Source of the DNA: Bacilli bacterium
GTDB taxonomy: Bacteria; Bacillota_I; Bacilli_A; RF39; UBA660
Direction: 5' to 3'
Assembly: GCA_028694645.1 (NCBI GenBank)
Contig: JAQVKM010000001.1
Location: forward strand, 1-64,000
DNA length: 64,000 nt
The notes beneath the pieces are model-generated. The model did no database searches. It was not told where the DNA came from and saw only the letters and a program-made list of their open reading frames with translations. Below are positions 45,535-53,677 of this stretch, piece by piece. Made by a program: the position numbers and the translations under genes. Position 1 is the first letter of the stretch. Each line of letters begins with the position of its first letter.

Positions 45535-45602
45535 TATAATTGATTTATAGAGGAACAGCGCTAGTACAGGCTTAATTATTGAGTTTTGTATTGGCGTTTT
45601 TT
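45535..45602 (+). promoter_or_regulatory. Promoter and attenuator-like hairpin before the SDH gene
   Basis: TATAAT (45535-45540) lies about 18 bp before CGCTAGTACA (45559-45568), which pairs with TGTATTGGCG (45587-45596) followed by six T. A short transcript would end here unless it is antiterminated, 15 bp before the ATG of the SDH-type gene. Confidence 0.55.
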
Positions 45603-45616
45603 AGTAGGAGGTAACA

Positions 45617-46804
45617 ATGACTATTTTAGAAGATTATTTAAAAAAAATTAATGTTGATAAGTGGGGATATATTGAATTTGAAACTGAGTTAAAAAGTTTA
45701 ATTTCAAGATATAACAAAAATCGTAAAACAAATCTTATCTTATATGTATCTTCATTTAATCCAGTTTTACCATGTGCATTGGAGCAAAAGGATTTTTATT
45801 TTTTAAAGGATTTGCTTGATTCTTTTGAAAAGGGAAGTGATATAGACTTTTATATTGAAACTCCGGGTGGTAATGGAGTGACTGCTGAGGAAATAGTTAG
45901 ATATATAAGAAGTGAATTTAACAAAATTTCATTTGTTATTTGTGGAGAGGCTAAAAGTGCAGGGACAATACTAGCTATGGCTGGGGACGAGATATTAATG
46001 ACTAAAACGGGAAGTTTAGGACCGATTGATGCTCAAATGCCATCAAATAGAGGAATGATATCAGCTTATGACTATATTGATTGGATGAATCAAAAACGAA
46101 AAGAAGCTGAAAAAGAAGGTAAATTGAATCCTGCTGATGTTGTTATATTATCACAAATTACTCCAGGTGAACTTAATGGCGTTACCCATTCCTTGAAATA
46201 TGCAGAGGATTTAGTAAAAGAATGGTTATTTAAATATAAGTTTAAAGATTGGAATGAAACAGAAACTAGAAAGTTACCAGTGTCAGACACTTACAAAAAG
46301 AGAAGAGCTTCAAATATAGCTAAGGCCTTGAGTAATCACAGTAAATGGAGGACTCATGGGAAACCATTGAAAGCTGAAGACTTGGAAAAAATTGGTTTGA
46401 AAATAACTCATATTGATGATGATTGCAATTTAAGTGACATTGTATATAGAATAAATGTTGTTTGTAGATTAATGTTTAGTATGAGTAATACATATAAGTT
46501 GTTCTGTACTGAAAAAGGAACTCTATCTCTAAATGCACAACCATCAGCTCCACAACAAAATGTACCTCTTACACAACAATTTCCGGCTGTTATAGATATC
46601 AATCATAATTGTCCAAAGTGTAATAAAAGTGTTGTTTTATATGCAAAATTAATTGATAATCCACAAATAGATGTAGATATGCTTTCAAACGGGAAAATAG
46701 CTTTTCCAAAAAACAATATATTTAAATGTGATTGTGGTTATGAATCAAATCTTCAAGGAATAAGAAGTGACATTGAAAGGCAATTTGGCAAAAAAGTATT
46801 ATAA
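45617..46804 (+). CDS. SDH/ClpP-fold serine protease with C-terminal zinc-ribbon-like region
   Basis: A 395-residue protein of the SDH (serine dehydrogenase proteinase)/S49 clan. The oxyanion strand IETPGGNGVTAEEI is followed by the nucleophile segment CGEAKSAGTILAMAGDEI (Ser in K-S-A-G) and LGPIDAQ. The C-terminal ~60 residues have CPKC and CDCG (possible zinc ligands). Such proteases are membrane-associated or phage/defence-linked in other bacteria; here no membrane helix is visible. TAGGAGG precedes ATG 45617. A 60-residue partner gene follows. Confidence 0.8.
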   Translation: MTILEDYLKKINVDKWGYIEFETELKSLISRYNKNRKTNLILYVSSFNPVLPCALEQKDFYFLKDLLDSFEKGSDIDFYIETPGGNGVTAEEIVRYIRSEFNKISFVICGEAKSAGTILAMAGDEILMTKTGSLGPIDAQMPSNRGMISAYDYIDWMNQKRKEAEKEGKLNPADVVILSQITPGELNGVTHSLKYAEDLVKEWLFKYKFKDWNETETRKLPVSDTYKKRRASNIAKALSNHSKWRTHGKPLKAEDLEKIGLKITHIDDDCNLSDIVYRINVVCRLMFSMSNTYKLFCTEKGTLSLNAQPSAPQQNVPLTQQFPAVIDINHNCPKCNKSVVLYAKLIDNPQIDVDMLSNGKIAFPKNNIFKCDCGYESNLQGIRSDIERQFGKKVL

Positions 46805-46853
46805 AAAGTTGTTAAAATTTTAAAAATAGAATATAATAAATATAGGAGGCGTT

Positions 46854-47036
46854 ATGGAAAGAAAAAAAGTTAAAGCATTTTCTTCTAACACCAATAAAAA
46901 AGAAAACAATATGATAGAATTTTTGAAAGATGTAAAAAATGGTAAATATGCAAACGATAAAGTAAAACCAGATTTAAGAATATCATCATATGTTAGCAAT
47001 AATTCACAAGTAGTTTATAATTATGGTGTTAGATAA
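46854..47036 (+). CDS. Small hypothetical protein downstream of the SDH protease
   Basis: A 60-residue basic protein with an ATAGGAGG ribosome-binding site and its own terminator behind it. It could be a regulator or substrate of the protease. No homologous family recognised. Confidence 0.5.
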   Translation: MERKKVKAFSSNTNKKENNMIEFLKDVKNGKYANDKVKPDLRISSYVSNNSQVVYNYGVR

Positions 47037-47042
47037 TTAATA

Positions 47043-47067
47043 TAAGGTACTTAAGGTACCTTTTTAT
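47043..47067 (+). terminator. Terminator after the small gene
   Basis: AAGGTAC-TTAAG-GTACCTT followed by TTTATT. The GGTAC core resembles the arm-repeat sequence but the hairpin with T tail explains it. Confidence 0.7.
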
Positions 47068-47100
47068 TATCTATACAATTTTGTTAAAAATCAAAAAGAA

Positions 47101-47123
47101 CCTAGTCCATCAAAGGACTAGAC
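47101..47123 (-). terminator. Terminator at the 3' end of the integrase gene
   Basis: CTAGTCC-ATCAAA-GGACTAG overlaps the integrase stop region and is followed on the minus strand by a T-rich run (TTCTTTTTGATTTTT). Confidence 0.75.
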
Positions 47124-48264
47124 TCTTTTCTTCTATTTCTTCATATTTCTCATTTTGTTGTTCAATAATATTAACAATAGTATCTAGTCTATTTTGATAC
47201 ATATGTGAATAAGTATTAAGAGTTTCATCTATTTTAGTATGACCTAAATATTTAGCTACTAAAGTTATATTAGCTCCACTGTCTATTAGCAGAGAAGCAC
47301 AACTATGTCTAAAATCATGAAGTCTTATATATTTAACTCCAGCTAAATTAATATTTCTTTTCTTCCTTTCAATTAACGTTGTATTAGCAAGAGGATTAAT
47401 ATCTCCAAATATATACCAATCATTATTAAAGTTTTTATATTTGGAATCTTCTAAATATAGTTTATCTAAATTATCTAATAAGAATTTAGGAATAGGTAAG
47501 GTTCTATAACTACTCATTGTTTTAGGACTAGTAAGAGTCCAACTATTACCAGTCTTTTCATCTTTAACACACACTACATTTTTATTAACAGTTAAAGTAC
47601 CTCTATTAAAATTAATATCATTCCAAGTTAAACCTCTTATTTCTCCTTTTCTAAGACCACAATAAAAAAGTGTTTGAAATAAACACCTATATTTAAAATT
47701 ATCTTCAACAGCTAGAAATTTATGAAATTCATCAATAGTAAAAAACTTCATTTCTTTTTTTCTTTCATTAGGATTATTGAAATTAGTCATTTTATTATAA
47801 ACACTATTAAAATTAATTTCATACCATTTAGTACCATAATTCATAATAGCTTTTAAATATTTATATATAGTATTTTTATATCTAGTAGAGAAGTGATCTT
47901 GATTAACTGTTTTCTTCCACATTTCATAATGTCTTATATTAAACTCAGCTACTTTAATATTTTCAATAGGAGTAATAAACTTTCTCATTCTTCTGTAATT
48001 TAATAAAGTAGTAGCTTTTACTTTATCTTTTTGATATTCATAGTGAGAGTCTACTAAATCATTAAAAGTAATATCACTATAATTGAATTGATCTTGTACT
48101 TTTAATCTAAACTGTGTTTCAGCATCATATGCTTCTTTTCTAGAAGCATATTTTTTTGAATTAAATCTTTTATTATTTCCATCTATATCTTTATAGTAAC
48201 AATCAAATACCCAGCTTCTTTTATCTTTAGTCCACTGTTTTTTAGGAACTTGTCTTATTGTCAA
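47110..48264 (-). CDS. int: Tyrosine recombinase/integrase
   Basis: A 384-residue phage/ICE-type integrase. An N-terminal arm-binding domain (about 1-55, WVFDCYYKDIDGNNKRFNSKKYASRKEAYD) and a core-binding SAM-like domain are followed by the catalytic domain. Catalytic residues are in GLRKGEIRGLTW (R), LHDFRHSCASLL (HxxR), LGHTK and the nucleophile Tyr in TLNTYSHMY. It is the only tyrosine integrase in the window and the obvious candidate for moving island-2 modules and binding the 9-bp arm repeats. It lies 15 bp downstream of the relaxase gene on the same strand. Confidence 0.94.
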   Translation of the reverse strand: MTIRQVPKKQWTKDKRSWVFDCYYKDIDGNNKRFNSKKYASRKEAYDAETQFRLKVQDQFNYSDITFNDLVDSHYEYQKDKVKATTLLNYRRMRKFITPIENIKVAEFNIRHYEMWKKTVNQDHFSTRYKNTIYKYLKAIMNYGTKWYEINFNSVYNKMTNFNNPNERKKEMKFFTIDEFHKFLAVEDNFKYRCLFQTLFYCGLRKGEIRGLTWNDINFNRGTLTVNKNVVCVKDEKTGNSWTLTSPKTMSSYRTLPIPKFLLDNLDKLYLEDSKYKNFNNDWYIFGDINPLANTTLIERKKRNINLAGVKYIRLHDFRHSCASLLIDSGANITLVAKYLGHTKIDETLNTYSHMYQNRLDTIVNIIEQQNEKYEEIEEKSLVL

Positions 48265-48279
48265 TTTATCACTTCCAAT

Positions 48280-49647
48280 CTATATTTTGATATCATATTT
48301 ATCCTCATCATATTCTTTTTCTATATCGTATTTATCTTCTTCATCAATAATTTCTTCTTTTATTAAATCGATATATACTTTATTATAATTGTAATCTATA
48401 CTAAGTAATTTTTGTTTAAAGTGATTTATAAATTTATCCCATTTGTATTTAAAATCATTAATAGTATTTTCTAACTTTAAATTAATTTTTTTAAGATAAG
48501 TATTTTCTTTTATATATTTATTTAAGTCATTATTCAAATTATTTATTTGGATATTTTTATTATTAACATTATTAGTTAAATCTTCTATATCTGTTTCTAC
48601 TTTATATAGATTATTACTTAACTTATTTAGTTTCTTTATATTTGAATTGTTATTAATAACATCATCTATAAAAGTTATAATTCTTTTTTTCTCATGTAGA
48701 GTCATAACATATCCATTAGCTTTCATATTAACTCCTAAATCTTCTAAAAAAGTTTTTATTTCTTTTGAACTTTCTTCTAATAATTTAGTTTGATTAGTAA
48801 CAAAATCTAATTTATTTTTATTTTTATTAAACTCTTTTTTTAAGTCATTATAATTTTTCATATCTTTAACATTTATGTCATAGTTTCTACCTAGTTCTTT
48901 ATCTTTTAAAATATTATTTAATGAATATATTTTGTTAAATGAATCAATACATTTGATTCTCATTTTATCTTGAATATTAGATAAAGACTCTTTAGTAAAT
49001 ATTGTTGTTTTACCAACTTGTTTAATCATTCCGTTTTTATTACCATCTTTTACAGGAACTCCTATAATGTGTAGGTGAGGGGATGATTCATCTAAATGAA
49101 CAGTAGCATTAGCTATTTTAAAAGCAGGTACTACTGTTTTTAAATCTTTTATTTGGTCTTTAAATACTTGAATCATTTTAGTTTTAAATTCATCTTCTTT
49201 ATTACTCCAGTAATTAATATCTCCTAGTTCTATTATTATTTCACAAGCTAAATCTGATTTATTATTTTGACTTATATGATCAAAGTAATTAATTATTTTT
49301 CTATCATTTCTAGTTTGTCTTTCATTATATTCTAGTCTGGCATCTTCAAATTCTTTTTTATATAATTCTTTAACATCTTTAACTAAATCATCAGTTCCTT
49401 CTATAACAATAATACCTTGATTATTACCTTCATATAGTCTTAAATTATGATTACTTACTGTAGATAAACCTCTACTATTTTGAATAGCGTTATTAGTAAA
49501 AGAAGATTTATTAGATGCATTTTCTTTAGCACTATTTCTAGCTCTATTTGTTTTATTTTTATCACTCCCTAAATGGAATGAGTATGATAATGTTTCTATA
49601 TTATCAATCCTTTCTTTTGTAATTTTGTTAGTATAAAATATACTGAC
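48280..49647 (-). CDS. Mob_Pre/MobV-type relaxase frame without a standard start codon
   Basis: The frame is open for about 456 codons. The metal motif HLDESSPHLHIIGVPV, an N-terminal part with FHLGSDKNKTNRARN and VSNHNLRLYEG, and a long C-terminal coiled coil identify a relaxase. The first ATG is at 49176, just before the HUH motif, which would remove the N-terminal catalytic part. Upstream, in the same frame back to TAG at 49648-49650, there is no ATG, GTG or TTG. Either an AUU/AUA start is used, the start codon is mutated, or the gene is a decaying relic. It is related in family, not closely in sequence, to the relaxase at 23604. Confidence 0.7.
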   Translation of the reverse strand, partial: VSIFYTNKITKERIDNIETLSYSFHLGSDKNKTNRARNSAKENASNKSSFTNNAIQNSRGLSTVSNHNLRLYEGNNQGIIVIEGTDDLVKDVKELYKKEFEDARLEYNERQTRNDRKIINYFDHISQNNKSDLACEIIIELGDINYWSNKEDEFKTKMIQVFKDQIKDLKTVVPAFKIANATVHLDESSPHLHIIGVPVKDGNKNGMIKQVGKTTIFTKESLSNIQDKMRIKCIDSFNKIYSLNNILKDKELGRNYDINVKDMKNYNDLKKEFNKNKNKLDFVTNQTKLLEESSKEIKTFLEDLGVNMKANGYVMTLHEKKRIITFIDDVINNNSNIKKLNKLSNNLYKVETDIEDLTNNVNNKNIQINNLNNDLNKYIKENTYLKKINLKLENTINDFKYKWDKFINHFKQKLLSIDYNYNKVYIDLIKEEIIDEEDKYDIEKEYDEDKYDIKI

Positions 49648-49655
49648 TAAATTTA

Positions 49656-49701
49656 TAACCCCCTATGTATTTTGACACGTTGTATCAAAATAGGTGGGTT
49701 A
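49656..49701. repeat. Long imperfect inverted repeat, candidate oriT
   Basis: TAACCCCCTA and TAGGTGGGTTA form outer arms, TTTTGACAC and GTATCAAAA the inner arms, around GTT. It lies directly upstream of the relaxase frame (minus strand). The position fits an origin of transfer or a regulatory site. Confidence 0.5.
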
Positions 49702-49744
49702 ACTAAATAAAAAAAACTATAAAATTTTATAGTTCCTTGTTACT

Positions 49745-50695
49745 TTAACTTTCATAATCAGGTTCTATATATTTAACAAAAAAACCTCTTTCTAAAGAGG
49801 TTCTATAAAATTCAATATGTAGTCCTTGTTTTTGCAAGTTTACTATGTTATTTTTAATTAATCTAGTGAACTTAGTTGGTGTGATTTTAAGCTGTAGTTT
49901 AGCTGTTAATTCAGCACTAGTAGTTTTATATTCTTTATTAATAATAGAGTAGTTTAAAAGAATTATTAAGTTATAATCTAGATCATCTGTATAATCTTCT
50001 TTATTTAATTCAAATACTAAATTTTTATTTCTAGTTAAACTTATTTCTTTACTTTCAAAGTCTCTACTTTCTATATATAAAGTAAATTTATCTTTAATAA
50101 TATTATCTTGTATTAATACAAATTTACCATCTACTGATGTATCTATAGCAGTACTACCTAGTGATAATCCTTGTTTATTTAAGTGATGTACAAATAAAAT
50201 AGTTAAGTTATATTTATCACATATACTTCTAAGTTTTGGTAATGCTTTTTGTCCCATATCTTGATAACTATTTATATCATATGCTACACCTAAATTAATT
50301 CCATATAGCATATCTAATATAATTAATTTACCATTCTTGTTTCTAGCAAAATCTTGAATATCTATTTCTAAATCCATTAAATTTATATTACTTGAATCTA
50401 TAGCTCTTTCTACAAAGTAAAAGTTTTTATCATTAAACTTTATATCCATTTTATTTATTCTATCTAGTAATTGACTAGAACTTACTTCTGTACTTACATA
50501 TAAAACAGGATAGGGGATAACTTTATTTTCTAGAAAGTTTTTATTATTACTTAAAGAATCTGCTAGTTGTAAAGCCAGTAATGATTTACCAACTTTAGCT
50601 TTAGCTAGTAAGCAATATAATCCAGGTGATTTAATCATATTATCTACTAATATTTCTTTTTCTTTTACTTGTTTTATTTCTGATATTGTTTTCAT
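49745..50695 (-). CDS. RepA-like AAA/RecA-fold ATPase of the mobile module
   Basis: A 316-residue RecA-fold ATPase (AAA_25/RepA-helicase type). Walker A is AKAKVGKS, Walker B KLIILDMLYG and FVHHLNKQG a sensor-like motif. The C-terminal ~75 residues read like a winged helix (SAELTAKLQLKITPTKFTRLI). It probably supports replication of the excised element. It overlaps the upstream small HTH gene by one base, so translation is coupled. Confidence 0.8.
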   Translation of the reverse strand: MKTISEIKQVKEKEILVDNMIKSPGLYCLLAKAKVGKSLLALQLADSLSNNKNFLENKVIPYPVLYVSTEVSSSQLLDRINKMDIKFNDKNFYFVERAIDSSNINLMDLEIDIQDFARNKNGKLIILDMLYGINLGVAYDINSYQDMGQKALPKLRSICDKYNLTILFVHHLNKQGLSLGSTAIDTSVDGKFVLIQDNIIKDKFTLYIESRDFESKEISLTRNKNLVFELNKEDYTDDLDYNLIILLNYSIINKEYKTTSAELTAKLQLKITPTKFTRLIKNNIVNLQKQGLHIEFYRTSLERGFFVKYIEPDYES

Positions 50696-50940
50696 TACAT
50701 ACCAAATCTTTTTTCTAAAGTCATATCTCTTAAATATTCAATATCTATTTTTAAATAGTTAACTACTTCTTTCATTGGAACAAATTGTTTAGGTATAAAA
50801 TAACCTTCATCAATTAGTTTGTTTGATATTTCACTTTTAATTTTTAATGCACTATTTCTTCCTATTTGAGCTAGTTGCATTATATCTTTTAAGTCACACC
50901 ATTGTTTTGAAATAATGTTTAGAGTTTCTTCTGCACTCAT
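50695..50940 (-). CDS. Small helix-turn-helix protein
   Basis: An 81-residue protein with a predicted HTH in LKDIMQLAQIGRNSALKIKSEI. It resembles excisionase/directionality-type or replication accessory proteins of integrative elements (DUF3173-like at best). It is one member of a tightly overlapping operon. Confidence 0.6.
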   Translation of the reverse strand: MSAEETLNIISKQWCDLKDIMQLAQIGRNSALKIKSEISNKLIDEGYFIPKQFVPMKEVVNYLKIDIEYLRDMTLEKRFGM

Positions 50941-51170
50941 TAAATTCCTCCTTTGTTTTTTAACTTTTCAATATCTTTATACATTTGATATAAAGTTTTT
51001 TTGTCTTTGATTAACGTTTCTATATTAGCTTCACAGCACATATCAATGTTATATTTTTCTATAACATCATCAGTATCTGTATTTGTTAGTTCAGCTAATG
51101 TATAAATAGCTTCTATAATGTCATCATCAACTTGATAGCATGAACTATTTAATATATCTATCCATCTCAT
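50940..51170 (-). CDS. Small acidic hypothetical protein
   Basis: A 76-residue protein, acidic, first gene of the minus-strand replication/mobilisation operon. AAAGGAGGT stands before its start on the minus strand. No known family. Confidence 0.55.
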   Translation of the reverse strand: MRWIDILNSSCYQVDDDIIEAIYTLAELTNTDTDDVIEKYNIDMCCEANIETLIKDKKTLYQMYKDIEKLKNKGGI

Positions 51171-51191
51171 AATTTACCTCCTTTCTAGCAT

Positions 51192-51268
51192 AAAAAAACT
51201 CACAAGTTATTTGTGAGCATAAAAAAATGATATAAACTTGCACAGTTACATCATTTTACTATATTGTA
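51192..51268. terminator. Hairpins in the control region of the minus-strand operon
   Basis: CTCACAA-GTTAT-TTGTGAG (51199-51217) with A/T tails, and AAATGAT/ATCATTT arms around 51224-51258. On the minus strand the second is followed by a T run, so it may attenuate the operon. Confidence 0.55.
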
Positions 51269-51326
51269 ACACTTGACTTAGGATATACAACCCTAAGTTT
51301 TTCCTTAATTTTTCCTAAAAAATTAT

Positions 51327-51824
51327 TTAGATCATATTTTTAAAATCAAATATTCTATCAGCTATATCTAATGCTTCTGATAATTTTACTACAGCACTTT
51401 TTTTAACAATATTATATTTATTTTTATATAATCTGGTTTCATTCATAATATCATCATCAGTATAGTTATGCATTATAGAATTAATTGTAATAAATCGTTC
51501 TGTATAATTTAACTTATTAATTGAGTGTATGAATTTATAAAGTAGAGGATAGGCTATATCAATATCAGTAAGATAGTAACTGATATTTAATGTAGGAATA
51601 TAATAATCGTTTGTTTTTTCATCATAATTAGATTTAGATTTAATTTTATATTTTTCATCATGAACAATATTAAAGTCATTAAGTTCATCAAATTTAATTC
51701 TAACTAAGTTAATAATTTCATTAATAAAAGTAATTCTTTTCTTTAATTTAATATAGTTATATTTTTTAACAACTTCTTCACTTAAACAATTAGATAAATC
51801 TTCTAAAGAATGATTATAGTTCAT
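51327..51824 (-). CDS. Hypothetical regulator-like protein
   Basis: A 165-residue protein. The C-terminal part (ERFITINSIMHNYTDDDIMNETRLYKNKYNIVKKSAVVKLSEAL, shown here only as FITINSIMHNYTDDD and IVKKSAVVKLSEAL) has the helix pattern of sigma-region-4-like phage regulators such as ArpU. Its location upstream of the operon on the same strand fits a regulator. Weak family evidence. Confidence 0.55.
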   Translation of the reverse strand: MNYNHSLEDLSNCLSEEVVKKYNYIKLKKRITFINEIINLVRIKFDELNDFNIVHDEKYKIKSKSNYDEKTNDYYIPTLNISYYLTDIDIAYPLLYKFIHSINKLNYTERFITINSIMHNYTDDDIMNETRLYKNKYNIVKKSAVVKLSEALDIADRIFDFKNMI

Positions 51825-51848
51825 GAATACCCCCTAAATACTCAAAAA

Positions 51849-51878
51849 GAGCATATGAAACTAAGCTCATATGCTCTA
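51849..51878. repeat. 11-bp perfect inverted repeat
   Basis: AGAGCATATGA and TCATATGCTCT around an 8-nt loop, between the divergent regulator-like gene and hsdM. GATATGAGCTT follows 30 bp later. It may be an operator or terminator. Confidence 0.55.
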
Positions 51879-52030
51879 TAAATAATACTACTCATAGAAG
51901 ATATGAGCTTGCTTGTTTTATATAATAACATAAATTATAAAAATTGCAACGTAATTTAGTTAAAAAGCTTATTTTAGATAGTATTGTGTGTTATAATTTA
52001 TTTATATAAAAGCAGTAAAATAGACAAATA

Positions 52031-52088
52031 ATGACATTATGACATTTTGTTTTTAGGGGTACCTATAATTTAACTGTCATTGTGTCAT
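52031..52088. promoter_or_regulatory. hsd promoter flanked by four ATGACA half-sites
   Basis: ATGACA at 52031 and 52039 (direct), and TGTCAT at 52075 and 52083 (inverted). Between them is a TATAAT -10 box (52064-52069). The symmetric layout suggests a repressor that bridges the promoter of the restriction-modification operon. Confidence 0.6.
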
Positions 52089-52105
52089 ACGATGGAGGAG
52101 ATAAA

Positions 52106-53677
52106 ATGAGCAACAAAAAAGAACAAGAAAGAGATGAATTACACAGAACTATTTGGAAAATTGCTAATGACCTAAGAGGTTCAATAGATGGATGGGATTT
52201 TAAACAATATGTTTTAGGATTATTACTTTATAGATTTATTTCAGAAAATTTAGAAGAATATTTAAATAACGAAGAACATAATGCAGGTAATAGAGATTTT
52301 GATTATTCTAGGATTACTGATGAACAAGCAGAGTTCGGTAGAAAAGATACTCTAGAAGAAAAAGGTTTCTATATATTGCCAAGTGAACTTTTTGTGAATG
52401 TTAGAAAAAACGCCAAAAATGATTCTGATTTAAATATAACTTTAAATACTATATTTAATAATATTGAAAATTCAGCTAAAGGAACTGCTTCTGAAAAAGA
52501 TATGAAAGGTTTATTTGCTGACTTAGATGTTAATAGTCCGAAATTAGGAAATACAGTTAAAGAAAGAAATGAAAAATTAGTTAAGTTACTAGATTCAATA
52601 GGAGAATTAGGACTAGGTAATTATGGAGATAATACTATAGATGCATTTGGAGATGCATATGAGTTTCTGATGACTATGTATGCTTCTAATGCAGGTAAAT
52701 CTGGAGGAGAATTCTTTACACCTCAAGAAGTTGGAGAATTGCTTGCTAGAATAACTTTAATTGGTAAAACAGAAGTAAATAGAGTTTATGATCCAGCTTG
52801 TGGTTCAGGATCTTTACTTTTGAAATTTGCTAAAGTTTTAGGAAAAGAAAATGTTAAACAAGGTTTTTATGGTCAAGAAATAAATTTGACAACTTATAAT
52901 TTATGTAGAATAAATATGTTTTTACATAATATAAATTATGATAAATTTAATATTGAAAGAGGAGATACTCTAACTGATCCAAAACATTGGGATTGTGAGC
53001 CATTTGATGCAATAGTATCAAATCCACCATATTCAATTAAATGGGCAGGTAAGTCAAATCCATTATTAATAAATGATCCAAGATATGCTCCAGCTGGTGT
53101 ATTAGCTCCTGAATCTAAAGCTGATTTAGCTTTTACTATGCATATGGTATCTTGGTTAGCACAAAACGGAACAGCAGCAATAGTTGAGTTTCCTGGAGTA
53201 CTTTATAGAAGTGGTGCAGAACAAAAAATAAGAAAATATTTAGTAGATAATAATTTTGTTGAAGCAGTTATTCAACTTCCTAGTGATTTATTTTTTGGAA
53301 CTAGTATAGCTACTTGTATAATAGTTATTAAGAAAAGTAAAATTGATAATAATATTTTATTTATTAACGCTTCAGATGAATTTGTAAGAAACACTAACAA
53401 AAACAAATTATCAGATGACAATATTAGTAATATTATTGATTTACTAAAAAACAGAGTAAATATAGATAATAAATGTTATTTAGCTAATTATGATGAAGTC
53501 AAAGAAAATGATTATAATATATCTGTTAATTCCTATTTAAAAATAGATAGTGAACAAGAAGAAGTCGATATAAAAGAATTGAATAAAAATATAGAAGAAA
53601 TAGTATCTAGACAAAGAAAAATAAGAACAGAATTAGATAAAATTATATTAGAATTAGAGGCTGATTCTAATGAATAA
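52106..53677 (+). CDS. hsdM: Type I restriction-modification DNA methyltransferase subunit
   Basis: A 523-residue HsdM (N6-adenine methyltransferase). An N-terminal helical domain (about 1-150, IWKIANDLRGSIDGWDFKQY) is followed by the SAM site DPACGSGSLLLKF and the catalytic NPPYS (N-P-P-Y). It methylates the recognition site chosen by HsdS and is needed for both modification and restriction. GGAGGAGAT precedes ATG 52106; an upstream ATG/ATA start is not needed. hsdS overlaps by 8 bp. Confidence 0.95.
   Translation: MSNKKEQERDELHRTIWKIANDLRGSIDGWDFKQYVLGLLLYRFISENLEEYLNNEEHNAGNRDFDYSRITDEQAEFGRKDTLEEKGFYILPSELFVNVRKNAKNDSDLNITLNTIFNNIENSAKGTASEKDMKGLFADLDVNSPKLGNTVKERNEKLVKLLDSIGELGLGNYGDNTIDAFGDAYEFLMTMYASNAGKSGGEFFTPQEVGELLARITLIGKTEVNRVYDPACGSGSLLLKFAKVLGKENVKQGFYGQEINLTTYNLCRINMFLHNINYDKFNIERGDTLTDPKHWDCEPFDAIVSNPPYSIKWAGKSNPLLINDPRYAPAGVLAPESKADLAFTMHMVSWLAQNGTAAIVEFPGVLYRSGAEQKIRKYLVDNNFVEAVIQLPSDLFFGTSIATCIIVIKKSKIDNNILFINASDEFVRNTNKNKLSDDNISNIIDLLKNRVNIDNKCYLANYDEVKENDYNISVNSYLKIDSEQEEVDIKELNKNIEEIVSRQRKIRTELDKIILELEADSNE

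Noticed and set aside
45296-45616. Type III toxin-antitoxin locus (tandem pseudoknots plus toxin)
   Set aside because: The next protein is an SDH/ClpP-fold protease of 395 residues, not a ToxN/CptN/TenpN-size RNase, so I list only the RNA structure.
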